This document shows, one piece after another, positions 1-6,334 of a DNA stretch of 45,477 nucleotides. The DNA lies in NCBI RefSeq assembly GCF_000422485.1, contig NZ_KE383859.1, forward strand, positions 1 through 45,477, given 5' to 3'. The stretch is from Paenibacillus pasadenensis DSM 19293. GTDB lineage: Bacteria > Bacillota > Bacilli > Paenibacillales > Paenibacillaceae. A program made the translations under genes and the position numbers. The notes beneath the pieces are model-generated. The model searched no databases, was not told the origin of the DNA, and saw only the letters and a program-made list of their open reading frames with translations. Every line of letters starts with the position of its first letter. Within the stretch, counting starts at the first letter, position 1.

Positions 1-1
1 A

Positions 2-77
2 GAGCCATTAGCTCAGTTGGTAGAGCACCTGACTTTTAATCAGGGTGTCGAAGGTTCGAGTCCTTCATGGCTCACCA
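2..77 (+). tRNA. tRNA-Lys (anticodon TTT)
   Basis: A 76-nt cloverleaf with encoded CCA. The acceptor arms GAGCCAT and ATGGCTC pair fully, the D arm carries GCTCAGTTGGTAGAGC, the anticodon loop is CTTTTAA with anticodon TTT, and the T arm holds GGTTCGAGTCC. It begins one base from the window edge and is followed 29 nt later by a second tRNA, so it is probably the tail of a tRNA or rRNA-tRNA operon lying to the left. Confidence 0.97.
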
Positions 78-106
78 GTTTTGTTTCCCCTCGTTTTACC
101 TAACGT

Positions 107-192
107 GCGGTAGTGGTGGAATGGCAGACACGCTATCTTGAGGGGGTAGTGGGCGTACGCCCGTGGAGGTTCGAGTCCTCTCTACCGCACCA
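107..192 (+). tRNA. tRNA-Leu (anticodon GAG)
   Basis: An 86-nt class II tRNA with encoded CCA. The acceptor arms GCGGTAG and CTACCGC pair, the anticodon stem CTATC/GGTAG encloses loop TTGAGGG with anticodon GAG (codon CUC), and a long variable arm (GGGCGTACGCCC) is present as expected for leucine. It is co-oriented with the upstream tRNA-Lys and most likely shares its transcript. Confidence 0.96.
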
Positions 193-206
193 TACTTCGT
201 CAATCC

Positions 207-236
207 AACCCTTACTTCGTAAGGGTTTTTTGTTTT
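207..236 (+). terminator. Rho-independent terminator of the tRNA operon
   Basis: Perfect 9-bp stem AACCCTTAC/GTAAGGGTT with a short TTC loop, followed directly by a T-rich tail (TTTTTTGTTTT). It lies 15 nt after the tRNA-Leu CCA end. Confidence 0.9.
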
Positions 237-251
237 CCCGCAATACGCGGA

Positions 252-289
252 AAGAGGCCCCCGTCTCCTAAAGGAAACGAGGGCCTCTT
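252..289 (-). terminator. Terminator for the DUF4183 gene
   Basis: Arms AAGAGGCCC and GGGCCTCTT form a 9-bp stem with a smaller inner CGT/ACG pairing. On the minus strand the stem is followed by a short T run. It sits 32 nt beyond the stop of the minus-strand gene ending at 322, so it is assigned to that gene; it could also back up the tRNA terminator. Confidence 0.6.
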
Positions 290-321
290 CGGCTTGTCTG
301 GGCGCGCAGCGCGGACCGGCT

Positions 322-750
322 TCAGCTCGTGATCGTCGAATTGACGATGAGCGAAGGCACCGACGTGCTGGTGGAGGTCGTGCCGTCGTAGGAATGGAAT
401 TCCAGAATGACCGGAGTGCCGGGGACGATGTCGGCGGATGCGATCACGACCGTCGTCGGCGACGTCGTCGTGAGCGCTCCTTGCTGCAGCATGCCGTTGA
501 CATACACATTGACATAACCGCCGGCAGAGACGACGGGAAGGCTGCCCGTCGGCACAGGGTCTCCTGCATCGTCGAAGAAGCTTTCGGCCGGAATGGTCAC
601 CGTGCCGGCTCCGGCGTCGATCATCGGGGCGGTCACCGCCGTGTTGAAGCGGGTTACGGCATCGTCGACAGCCGTGACGGTCGTCGTATCCACGGTGCCG
701 CTCACTGTGCTCGTCACGACGAGGTACGGCTTGATCAGGGAGGGAGGCAT
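322..750 (-). CDS. DUF4183-type protein, probable spore surface protein
   Basis: A 142-residue protein rich in Thr, Ser, Val and Ala. It shows the DUF4183 pattern: an N-terminal beta segment, a Thr-Val-Thr-Ile stretch followed by FFDDAGDPVPTGSLP, then YVNVYVNGMLQQG and a closing GTPVILEFHSYDG. Family members known to me lie in Bacillus and Paenibacillus and are often linked to spores or exosporium; the molecular role is not established. The start at 750 is chosen because AAAGGAGAGG precedes it at good spacing and a sigma-K-like promoter lies 33-63 nt upstream. The reading frame is open further upstream to an ATG at 1350, so a longer 342-residue product is possible. No signal peptide or membrane segment is seen, which suits a protein assembled on the spore from the mother cell. 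Confidence 0.72.
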   Translation of the reverse strand: MPPSLIKPYLVVTSTVSGTVDTTTVTAVDDAVTRFNTAVTAPMIDAGAGTVTIPAESFFDDAGDPVPTGSLPVVSAGGYVNVYVNGMLQQGALTTTSPTTVVIASADIVPGTPVILEFHSYDGTTSTSTSVPSLIVNSTITS

Positions 751-1350
751 GAGAGGATCCTCTCCTTTCCGAGTTGATTCTATAAGATATGAATCCCGCC
801 AGGGGAAAGTGATAGATTCGGGCCCGTTGCGAGCGGATCGGGAAGCTCTGCGGCGCGCTGCGGCCAGCGAGAGCCGGCAGCTCTCCAGCTGGATCGGCGT
901 TCCGGGCGACGGCAGGTCGCGGACGAGCAGCGTGAGGCGGCCCGGCTCGACCGAATAGGCGCGCGGCGGCTGCGGCATGCCGTTGATGTACAGCTGCTGC
1001 CAGGTGACCGCGCTCGGAGCGGGGATGTCGCCGATGCCGCCCGCTCCTGGCCCGTATCGCCGGCTGACGCCGTCCGAGCGGGCCAGGAACCCGAAGCGCT
1101 CGGCTACGATCGTACGCCGTGCGACCGCCCGGGACCGGCTCGGCTTGCGCCTGACGGCTCGCGGCTCGCTCCGCCTTTTCCCGGCCTCTCGGCAGCGGCA
1201 GGCTCTGCGTCCGGGCTGATCCGTTCGAAGGAGCCGGCCTCTAGTTTTGCGCAGCGCCTCGCTTCCGCCTCTGCGGCGCTTCTTCAGCCTGCTGCACGGC
1301 GCCGATCGCGGGGCTCGCAGCAAGGGCTCGCTTTTTCGTCGTTTCGTCAT
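751..1350 (-). CDS. In-frame upstream ORF with Lys/Arg-rich N-terminus and a partial DUF4183-like domain
   Basis: This 200-codon stretch starts at an ATG (1350) with GGCGGAGAG upstream and runs without a stop into the DUF4183 gene. Its first ~80 residues are dominated by Arg, Lys and Ser; residues ~105-155 hold the second half of a DUF4183-like pattern (LYINGMPQ, then GTPIQLESCRLS). It may be the N-terminal part of one 342-residue protein, or a separate coat-type gene whose stop has been lost. The basic N-terminus recalls Lys/Arg-rich spore coat proteins, but no specific homolog is recognised. Compositional bias also fits a fortuitous GC-rich ORF; the YINGM..GTPI.LE pattern is the main argument that it is real. 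Confidence 0.4.
783..813 (-). promoter_or_regulatory. Candidate sigma-K promoter
   Basis: On the minus strand CATATCTTA (791 to 783) matches the sigma-K -10 consensus CATAnnnTA exactly, and an AC at 810-809 lies 17 nt upstream, matching the short sigma-K -35 element. It precedes the ribosome site of the DUF4183 gene. Consensus is established for Bacillus; use by this organism is inferred. Confidence 0.55.
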
Positions 1351-1510
1351 ATCTGCTCTCCGCCTTTGCCAAAAGTATATGAGGCGCGGAGCCGGATCGA
1401 AACGGCGCTGCCTCCGCTTTGGGCGTTTTCGAAGCGGACTCCATTGGAATGGGAGACCGGCATGTGAGGTATGTTGACCTTTTGGCCGGTCTGACGAAAG
1501 GCGATGTCAG

Positions 1511-1525
1511 GTGTAAGCGAAATCA
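1511..1525 (+). promoter_or_regulatory. Candidate cre (CcpA) site
   Basis: GTGTAAGCGAAATCA matches the consensus WTGNAANCGNWWNCW at 14 of 15 positions, failing only at the first W. It lies 176 nt upstream of a carbohydrate importer, where catabolite control would be expected. Binding is inferred. Confidence 0.4.
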
Positions 1526-1589
1526 AAATGGTTGGATAACGCATACATTTTTTGTAAGGGTTCACAAATTGCGATCATCCCAATCAAAT

Positions 1590-1608
1590 ATGTGATGGAA
1601 ACTCACAT
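1590..1608. promoter_or_regulatory. Inverted repeat, possible operator
   Basis: Perfect 6-bp arms ATGTGA and TCACAT separated by 7 nt in an AT-rich stretch ~92 nt before the permease start. The geometry suits a dimeric regulator, possibly the AraC-type regulator encoded downstream, but short palindromes also arise by chance. Confidence 0.3.
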
Positions 1609-1700
1609 TTCTTTGATTTCTATCATTTTTCGTTGAATGGGCCAGTAGAAGCGCTATCACGCCCATCCTACAATTAGAAGCGGGGGGAGGAACAATCAAC

Positions 1701-2657
1701 ATGGCTCAACTACAAACGGAATTGAACCCGGCGCAACGGCCGAAAAAGAAAACGGTCCTGACCCGCTTCTTCGGACAATGGGACCTGCAGCTGATGGTCA
1801 TTCCCGCGCTGCTGCTCATTTTCGTCTTCAGCTACATCCCGATGTACGGCGTTATCACAGCCTTTCAGGACTACAACATCTTCAAGGGCATCACAGGCAG
1901 CCCATTCGTCGGTTGGAAGCATTTCGAGCGCTTCTTCAACGATCCGAACTTCACGCGCGTCATGCGCAACACGCTTGTCATCAGCGGGCTTAAGCTCGCC
2001 GTCGGCTTCCCGGCCCCGATCCTGCTCGCGCTGCTCCTCAACGAGGTGCGCAACCGCTTCTTCAAGCGAATCGTGCAGACGGTCAGCTACCTGCCGCATT
2101 TCCTTTCCTGGGTCATCGTATCCGGCCTCGCCATCTCCATCCTGTCCACGGAGAACGGCAGCCTCAATATGCTCCTGCAATCGCTCAACCTGATCGACGA
2201 GCCGCTCAGCTGGCTGAGCATGCCGGAATACTTCTGGACGATCCTCGTCACGACGGGCGTCTGGAAAGAAATCGGCTTCGGCTCCATCGTCTACCTGGCC
2301 GCCATCGCCGGTGTCGATCCAAGCCTGTACGAAGCCGCCTCGATGGACGGGGCCAGCCGCTTCAAGCAGATCTTCCTGGTCACGCTCCCGTCGATCATGC
2401 CGGTTGTCGTCATCTTCTTCATCCTGGCGGTCGGCAACCTGCTCAGCGCAGGCTTCGAGGATATTCTCCTGCTCGGCAAGGACCCGATTCTGCGCAATGT
2501 GTCCGATGTCTTGGATACGTACGTGTACCGGATGGGCATCGAGTCCCAGCGGTTCTCCTATGCGACTGCCGTCGGCCTGTTCAAGGCGATCATCAGCGTA
2601 GGGCTGCTGACGCTGGCCAATCTGTTCGCGAGACGTTCCGGCAACAGCCTCTGGTAA
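1701..2657 (+). CDS. Carbohydrate ABC transporter permease, LplB/YteP type
   Basis: A 318-residue integral membrane protein of the CUT1 sugar-importer family (binding-protein-dependent transport inner membrane component). About six hydrophobic segments are visible, beginning with residues ~30-52 (LMVIPALLLIFVFSYIPMYG). The cytoplasmic EAA loop that docks the ATPase is at ~211-230 (EAASMDGASRFKQIFLVTLP). The start has a strong GGGGGGAGGA site at 1682-1691. It is the first gene of a set with a second permease 39 nt downstream and a binding lipoprotein. No ATPase is present locally; such systems commonly borrow a shared MsmX-type ATPase. The sugar cannot be read from sequence; LplB/YtcP systems often take up plant-derived oligosaccharides. 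Confidence 0.93.
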   Translation: MAQLQTELNPAQRPKKKTVLTRFFGQWDLQLMVIPALLLIFVFSYIPMYGVITAFQDYNIFKGITGSPFVGWKHFERFFNDPNFTRVMRNTLVISGLKLAVGFPAPILLALLLNEVRNRFFKRIVQTVSYLPHFLSWVIVSGLAISILSTENGSLNMLLQSLNLIDEPLSWLSMPEYFWTILVTTGVWKEIGFGSIVYLAAIAGVDPSLYEAASMDGASRFKQIFLVTLPSIMPVVVIFFILAVGNLLSAGFEDILLLGKDPILRNVSDVLDTYVYRMGIESQRFSYATAVGLFKAIISVGLLTLANLFARRSGNSLW

Positions 2658-2696
2658 TCGACACCAAGAATCAGGCCCTTTAAGGAGGAAGCTGCG

Positions 2697-3596
2697 TTGA
2701 AAATCAGGATGAGCAGCGGCGACCGCGTGTTGACCGCCTTCGTCTATCTCTTTCTGGCCTTGCTGGCCCTATCGACCTTCTATCCGTTCTGGAACGCGCT
2801 CGTCGTCTCCTTGAACAAAGGCATGGACACTGCGCTCGGCGGAGTCACCGTCTGGCCGCGGTCCTTCACCTTGGAAAACTACGAAATCGTCTTCCAGGAC
2901 AAGCGCATCATCCACGCTTTCGGCGTCTCCGTGTTGCGTACGATCATCGGCACCGCCTCCGCGATTCTGTGCACGGCGATCTTCGCCTACGGCATGACCC
3001 GAAGCGAGCTGATGGGCCGCAAGTTCTACATGGTCGCTTGCCTGATCACCATGTACTTCAGCGGCGGACTGATCCCATCCTTCCTGCTGATTCGCGAGCT
3101 CGGCCTGTTCGACTCCTTCTGGGTGTTCATCATCCCGTCGCTCATCAGCGTTTGGAACATGATCGTCTTCCGCACCTTCTTCCTCGGTCTCCCGGCCGGT
3201 CTGGACGAGTCGGCGAAGATCGACGGCTGCGGCTATTGGGGCACTTTCTTCCGGATCGTGCTGCCGCTCTCGGGACCCGTCATCGCGACGCTGTCGCTGT
3301 TCACGGCGGTCGCCCATTGGAACGACTGGTTCATGCCAAGCATCTACATCAACAACGAGAACCTGATTCCGATCCAAACGAAGCTGCAGCAGATCCTCAA
3401 CTCCAACATCATGACCGAGCAAATGCAGCAGCTCGATTCGGCGGCGCAGGCCCGCCTGTCGGCCATGAAGAGCATCACGAGCAAGTCGCTCTCGATGGCG
3501 ACGATGATGGTGGCGACGCTGCCGATCATCATGGTCTATCCGTTCGTACAGCGCTACTTCGTCAAGGGCGTTCTGGTCGGCTCCGTCAAGGGCTGA
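2697..3596 (+). CDS. Carbohydrate ABC transporter permease, YtcP type
   Basis: A 299-residue second permease of the importer. It starts at TTG 2697, with TAAGGAGG ending 8 nt upstream; the next in-frame ATG (2709) is too far from that site. Hydrophobic segments begin at ~residue 12 and the EAA-like loop is at ~170-190 (DESAKIDGCGYWGTFFRIVLP). The C-terminal FVQRYFVKGVLVGSVKG ending is characteristic of this subfamily. It forms the heterodimeric channel with the preceding permease. Confidence 0.93.
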   Translation: MKIRMSSGDRVLTAFVYLFLALLALSTFYPFWNALVVSLNKGMDTALGGVTVWPRSFTLENYEIVFQDKRIIHAFGVSVLRTIIGTASAILCTAIFAYGMTRSELMGRKFYMVACLITMYFSGGLIPSFLLIRELGLFDSFWVFIIPSLISVWNMIVFRTFFLGLPAGLDESAKIDGCGYWGTFFRIVLPLSGPVIATLSLFTAVAHWNDWFMPSIYINNENLIPIQTKLQQILNSNIMTEQMQQLDSAAQARLSAMKSITSKSLSMATMMVATLPIIMVYPFVQRYFVKGVLVGSVKG

Positions 3597-3647
3597 TTCG
3601 GAGACTTCAGCCCACTTCGGCCGCAAGCAAGTACTCTTGGTTTTTAG

Positions 3648-3678
3648 GCGCGGCAGTCCGCCGAGCGGGTGGCCGCGC
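3648..3678 (+). promoter_or_regulatory. Stem-loop between permease and binding-protein genes
   Basis: Perfect 7-bp arms GCGCGGC and GCCGCGC enclose a 17-nt loop in the 127-nt gap ahead of the binding-protein gene. There is no T run after it, so it is not a normal terminator. A role in stabilising the binding-protein mRNA, raising its level over the permeases, is an inference. Confidence 0.35.
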
Positions 3679-3732
3679 GTTCAAACATAGCAATCCTTCT
3701 ATCATTAGAGCTGAGAAAAGGGGATGAACGAG

Positions 3733-5430
3733 TTGGGCAAATGGAACAAAAACGCGTTCAAAGGCATGGCTCTGGCATTGGCGGCAGCGACTGCGCTGGC
3801 CGGCTGTTCGGGCGGAAATAACGGCAACAACGGTGCGGGCAACAGCGGCGCAGCCGAAAATGCAGGCACGCCGAGCGCCTCTCCGGCAGCCTCCGCCGCG
3901 CCTGAGGCCGGCGCGGCCTGGACGGTCGGGAGCGAGCCGCTCGAGTACAGCATGTACGGCCATTATGATTGGTACACGATGCCGACATGGGGCGCCGACG
4001 AGTCATCCAAGTGGATCAAGGACAACATGAAGGTCAACGTGACAGCGGTCCAGTCGGGCGGCAATGCGGCCCAGAAGCTCAACACGATGATCGCCTCCGG
4101 CACGCTCCCCGACGTCATCTGGATGGACCGCGGCGCGGATGTCGAGAAGCTGCGCGCGGCCGACATGCTCGTACCGTTCGACGACTACCTCGACAAATAT
4201 CCGAACTTCAAAAAATGGGTCGGCGAAGAAGCGATCAACATGCTCCGCTCGAGCGACGGCAAAATCTATCAGTTCCCGAACTGGTACACGTCGCAGCCGA
4301 TCGGCAACGCCGGCTACGTCGTCAACAAAAAATACTACGAGGCGCTCGGCTCGCCGAAGCTGGAGACGACGGACGACTTCTACAACTATCTGAAAGCCGT
4401 CAAGGAGAAATTCCCGAACGTGACGCCGTTCAACCCGGACCTGGCGGTCGACGGCCAAGGGCTTGACGTTCTGTACAGCGCCTTCAAAGAAGATGCGAAC
4501 CTCGCCTCCATCTCCAACCGGGCGGCGATCAGCGGCGACAAGCTGACATCGATCTTCAAGGACGACGTCTTCCGCGAGTCGATGCTGTATGCCTCCAAGC
4601 TGTTCCGTGAGAAGCTGATGAGCGCGGATTCCATGACCCAGACGAAGGATCAGGTCAAGGAAAAGGCCTACACGGGAGGAGCGGCCGTCTTCGCCGGCGC
4701 AAGCCCGACGGAGTATGGGTCCGTTGGCGATGCCGAACTGAAGAAGAAGGACCCGAACGACGGCTACTTCATGGTCTGGCCGATCCACAAAGAAGGTCTC
4801 GACAAGAACAAGATCTTCCCGGGCACGTTCACGCGCCTCGGCTGGAACGTCAGCGTCATCACGAAATCCGCCAAGGATCCGGAAAAGATCTTCGCGTTCC
4901 TCGACTGGCTGACCGGTCCGGAAGGTACCCGTACGCTGATCTGGGGACCAGAGGGCAAATACTGGGACGGCTATGACGAAGCGGACGGCGCTCCTAAGTT
5001 CACGGAAGCTTACCTGAGCGACGTAGAAGGCCGCACCAAAACGATGGACGCTACCGTCAACCTGCAATGGGTCGGCAATTCCGTCTTCATCGACAAGTCC
5101 AAGATGAAATTCGAGTCGACGCTGCCGGCAGCCGAGCAGACTTGGGAGTCGAAGTACCAAAGCACGATTACGTGGCCGACGCAGAAGGACGCGACGGAGT
5201 TCATCAACCTCGCGCCTGCGGCCGACTCCGAGGAGGGCATCATCCAGACGAGCGTAGAAGAGATCTGGGATGAGGCTCGCGCCAAGGCGCTGTATGCGAA
5301 GAGCGACGAAGAAGTGCTGTCGATCCTCGATAAAGCCGACAAGGACGCCATGGCGATCGGTTATCAGCAGCTGCTTGACTTCAAGACGCAAAAATGGCAA
5401 GAAAACAAAACGAAAATGGCGGGCAACTAA
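3733..5430 (+). CDS. Extracellular solute-binding lipoprotein of the sugar importer
   Basis: A 565-residue family 1 binding protein (LipO/YtcQ type). A basic N-terminus and hydrophobic core lead to a lipobox ALAGC with Cys25 as the lipidated residue, followed by a Gly/Asn/Ala/Ser linker to ~residue 60 and the large two-lobed ligand domain. I place the start at TTG 3733 because AAAAGGGG (3716-3723) lies 9 nt upstream; the in-frame ATG at 3724 directly abuts that site and would add three residues. The protein presents sugar to the two upstream permeases. A strong terminator follows at 5477, separating it from the two-component genes. Confidence 0.9.
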   Translation: MGKWNKNAFKGMALALAAATALAGCSGGNNGNNGAGNSGAAENAGTPSASPAASAAPEAGAAWTVGSEPLEYSMYGHYDWYTMPTWGADESSKWIKDNMKVNVTAVQSGGNAAQKLNTMIASGTLPDVIWMDRGADVEKLRAADMLVPFDDYLDKYPNFKKWVGEEAINMLRSSDGKIYQFPNWYTSQPIGNAGYVVNKKYYEALGSPKLETTDDFYNYLKAVKEKFPNVTPFNPDLAVDGQGLDVLYSAFKEDANLASISNRAAISGDKLTSIFKDDVFRESMLYASKLFREKLMSADSMTQTKDQVKEKAYTGGAAVFAGASPTEYGSVGDAELKKKDPNDGYFMVWPIHKEGLDKNKIFPGTFTRLGWNVSVITKSAKDPEKIFAFLDWLTGPEGTRTLIWGPEGKYWDGYDEADGAPKFTEAYLSDVEGRTKTMDATVNLQWVGNSVFIDKSKMKFESTLPAAEQTWESKYQSTITWPTQKDATEFINLAPAADSEEGIIQTSVEEIWDEARAKALYAKSDEEVLSILDKADKDAMAIGYQQLLDFKTQKWQENKTKMAGN

Positions 5431-5476
5431 GAAGCGACTGTATTCGGGATCCGCTCGCGCTATACTAGAGGAAAGT

Positions 5477-5509
5477 CCGCCGTCCCGGCCGGGACGGCGG
5501 TTTTTCTTT
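5477..5509 (+). terminator. Terminator after the sugar-binding protein gene
   Basis: Perfect 12-bp palindrome CCGCCGTCCCGG/CCGGGACGGCGG followed by TTTTTCTTT. It lies only 37 nt before the response-regulator start, so regulator expression needs readthrough or the weak promoter-like TATACT at 5461-5466. Confidence 0.9.
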
Positions 5510-5545
5510 CATAGAACAGGACCGAAACGCGAAGGAGGGGGCTCC

Positions 5546-6334
5546 GTGAAGTATAAGGTTCTTCTCGTCGACGACGAGGAGCTGGACTTGAAGGGGATGC
5601 TCGCATTCATTCCGTGGGAGCAGCTCGGGCTGGAGGTCGTAGGCGCCGTGCACAACGGTTATGACGCTTATGCGATTCTGGAGCGGGAGCGGATCGACAT
5701 CTTGGTGACCGATGTCCATATGCCGAGAATGAATGGGCTGGAGCTGGCGGAGAAGGCGCTTTCTTTATATGCCTCCCTGCGGGTCGTCTTCGTGAGCGGC
5801 TACCAGGATTTCCATTATGTGAAGCAGGCGCTGCAGCTCCGCGCCTGGGGGTATGTGCTCAAGCCGATGGACGACTCGGAGCTCGAAGCGGCGCTGCTGA
5901 GACTCGTGCAGCAGCTCGACGGGGAGAAGGAGGCGCTGCCAGCCGCTTCTGCGGCGGCGCACGACGTCAAGGAAGAGGCTCGTCCTTCCGGAGCGGCCGG
6001 CAAGGGAAGCTCCAAAAACGCCAAGCTCATCATCGAGATGACGGCGTTCATCGAGAAGCATCTGCATGAGAATCTGACGCTGAAGCTACTGGCGGACGAA
6101 TTTTCCTTTTCGCCCAATTATCTCGGCGCGCTGTTCAAGGAAGAGACCGGAGTGAACTTCAGCGAGCATCTCATCGATCGGCGCATGCGCAAGGCCGGGG
6201 AGCTGCTGCGCGAGACGAGGCTGCGCATCTACGAGATTGCCGACAAGGTCGGCTATCGGTACATGCCGTATTTCAGCCGCCAGTTCAAGGAAACGTTCGG
6301 GGTCACGCCCAACGAATATCGAAGAATGGGATGA
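5546..6334 (+). CDS. AraC-type response regulator, YesN type
   Basis: A 262-residue cytoplasmic DNA-binding regulator. The receiver domain spans ~1-120 with the acidic pair D9/D10, phospho-acceptor D56 in LVTDVHMP, S84 and K106 in YVLKP. A low-complexity linker (~130-160) leads to an AraC double helix-turn-helix at ~165-262, including ADEFSFSPNYLGALFKEETG and ADKVGYRYMPYFSRQFKETF. The start is GTG 5546, with GAAGGAGGGG 6 nt upstream; the open frame extends further 5' but runs through the terminator. Its stop overlaps the kinase start (ATGA). By family and position it should control the neighbouring sugar importer. Confidence 0.92.
   Translation: MKYKVLLVDDEELDLKGMLAFIPWEQLGLEVVGAVHNGYDAYAILERERIDILVTDVHMPRMNGLELAEKALSLYASLRVVFVSGYQDFHYVKQALQLRAWGYVLKPMDDSELEAALLRLVQQLDGEKEALPAASAAAHDVKEEARPSGAAGKGSSKNAKLIIEMTAFIEKHLHENLTLKLLADEFSFSPNYLGALFKEETGVNFSEHLIDRRMRKAGELLRETRLRIYEIADKVGYRYMPYFSRQFKETFGVTPNEYRRMG

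Larger units (their letters stand above)
1351..1700. other. Intergenic region between the DUF4183 genes and the sugar transporter
   Basis: A 350-nt divergent regulatory region. The first ~110 nt could encode a 38-residue minus-strand peptide (1463 to 1347) whose TGA overlaps the ATG at 1350 as ATGA; it lacks a ribosome site. From ~1480 the sequence becomes AT-rich. It holds a cre-like site at 1511-1525 and the inverted repeat ATGTGA-N7-TCACAT at 1590-1608. A TACAAT at 1669-1674 could be a -10 box, but no good -35 is paired with it. Confidence 0.5.

Noticed and set aside
1701-3596. A missing or hidden ATPase gene for the sugar importer
   Set aside because: No Walker motifs occur in any frame of this block; CUT1 importers of this type normally use a shared ATPase encoded elsewhere.
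4003-5400. 465-codon minus-strand ORF opposite the sugar-binding protein gene
   Set aside because: The plus-strand lipoprotein has a lipobox, full family length and context; the antisense frame has none.
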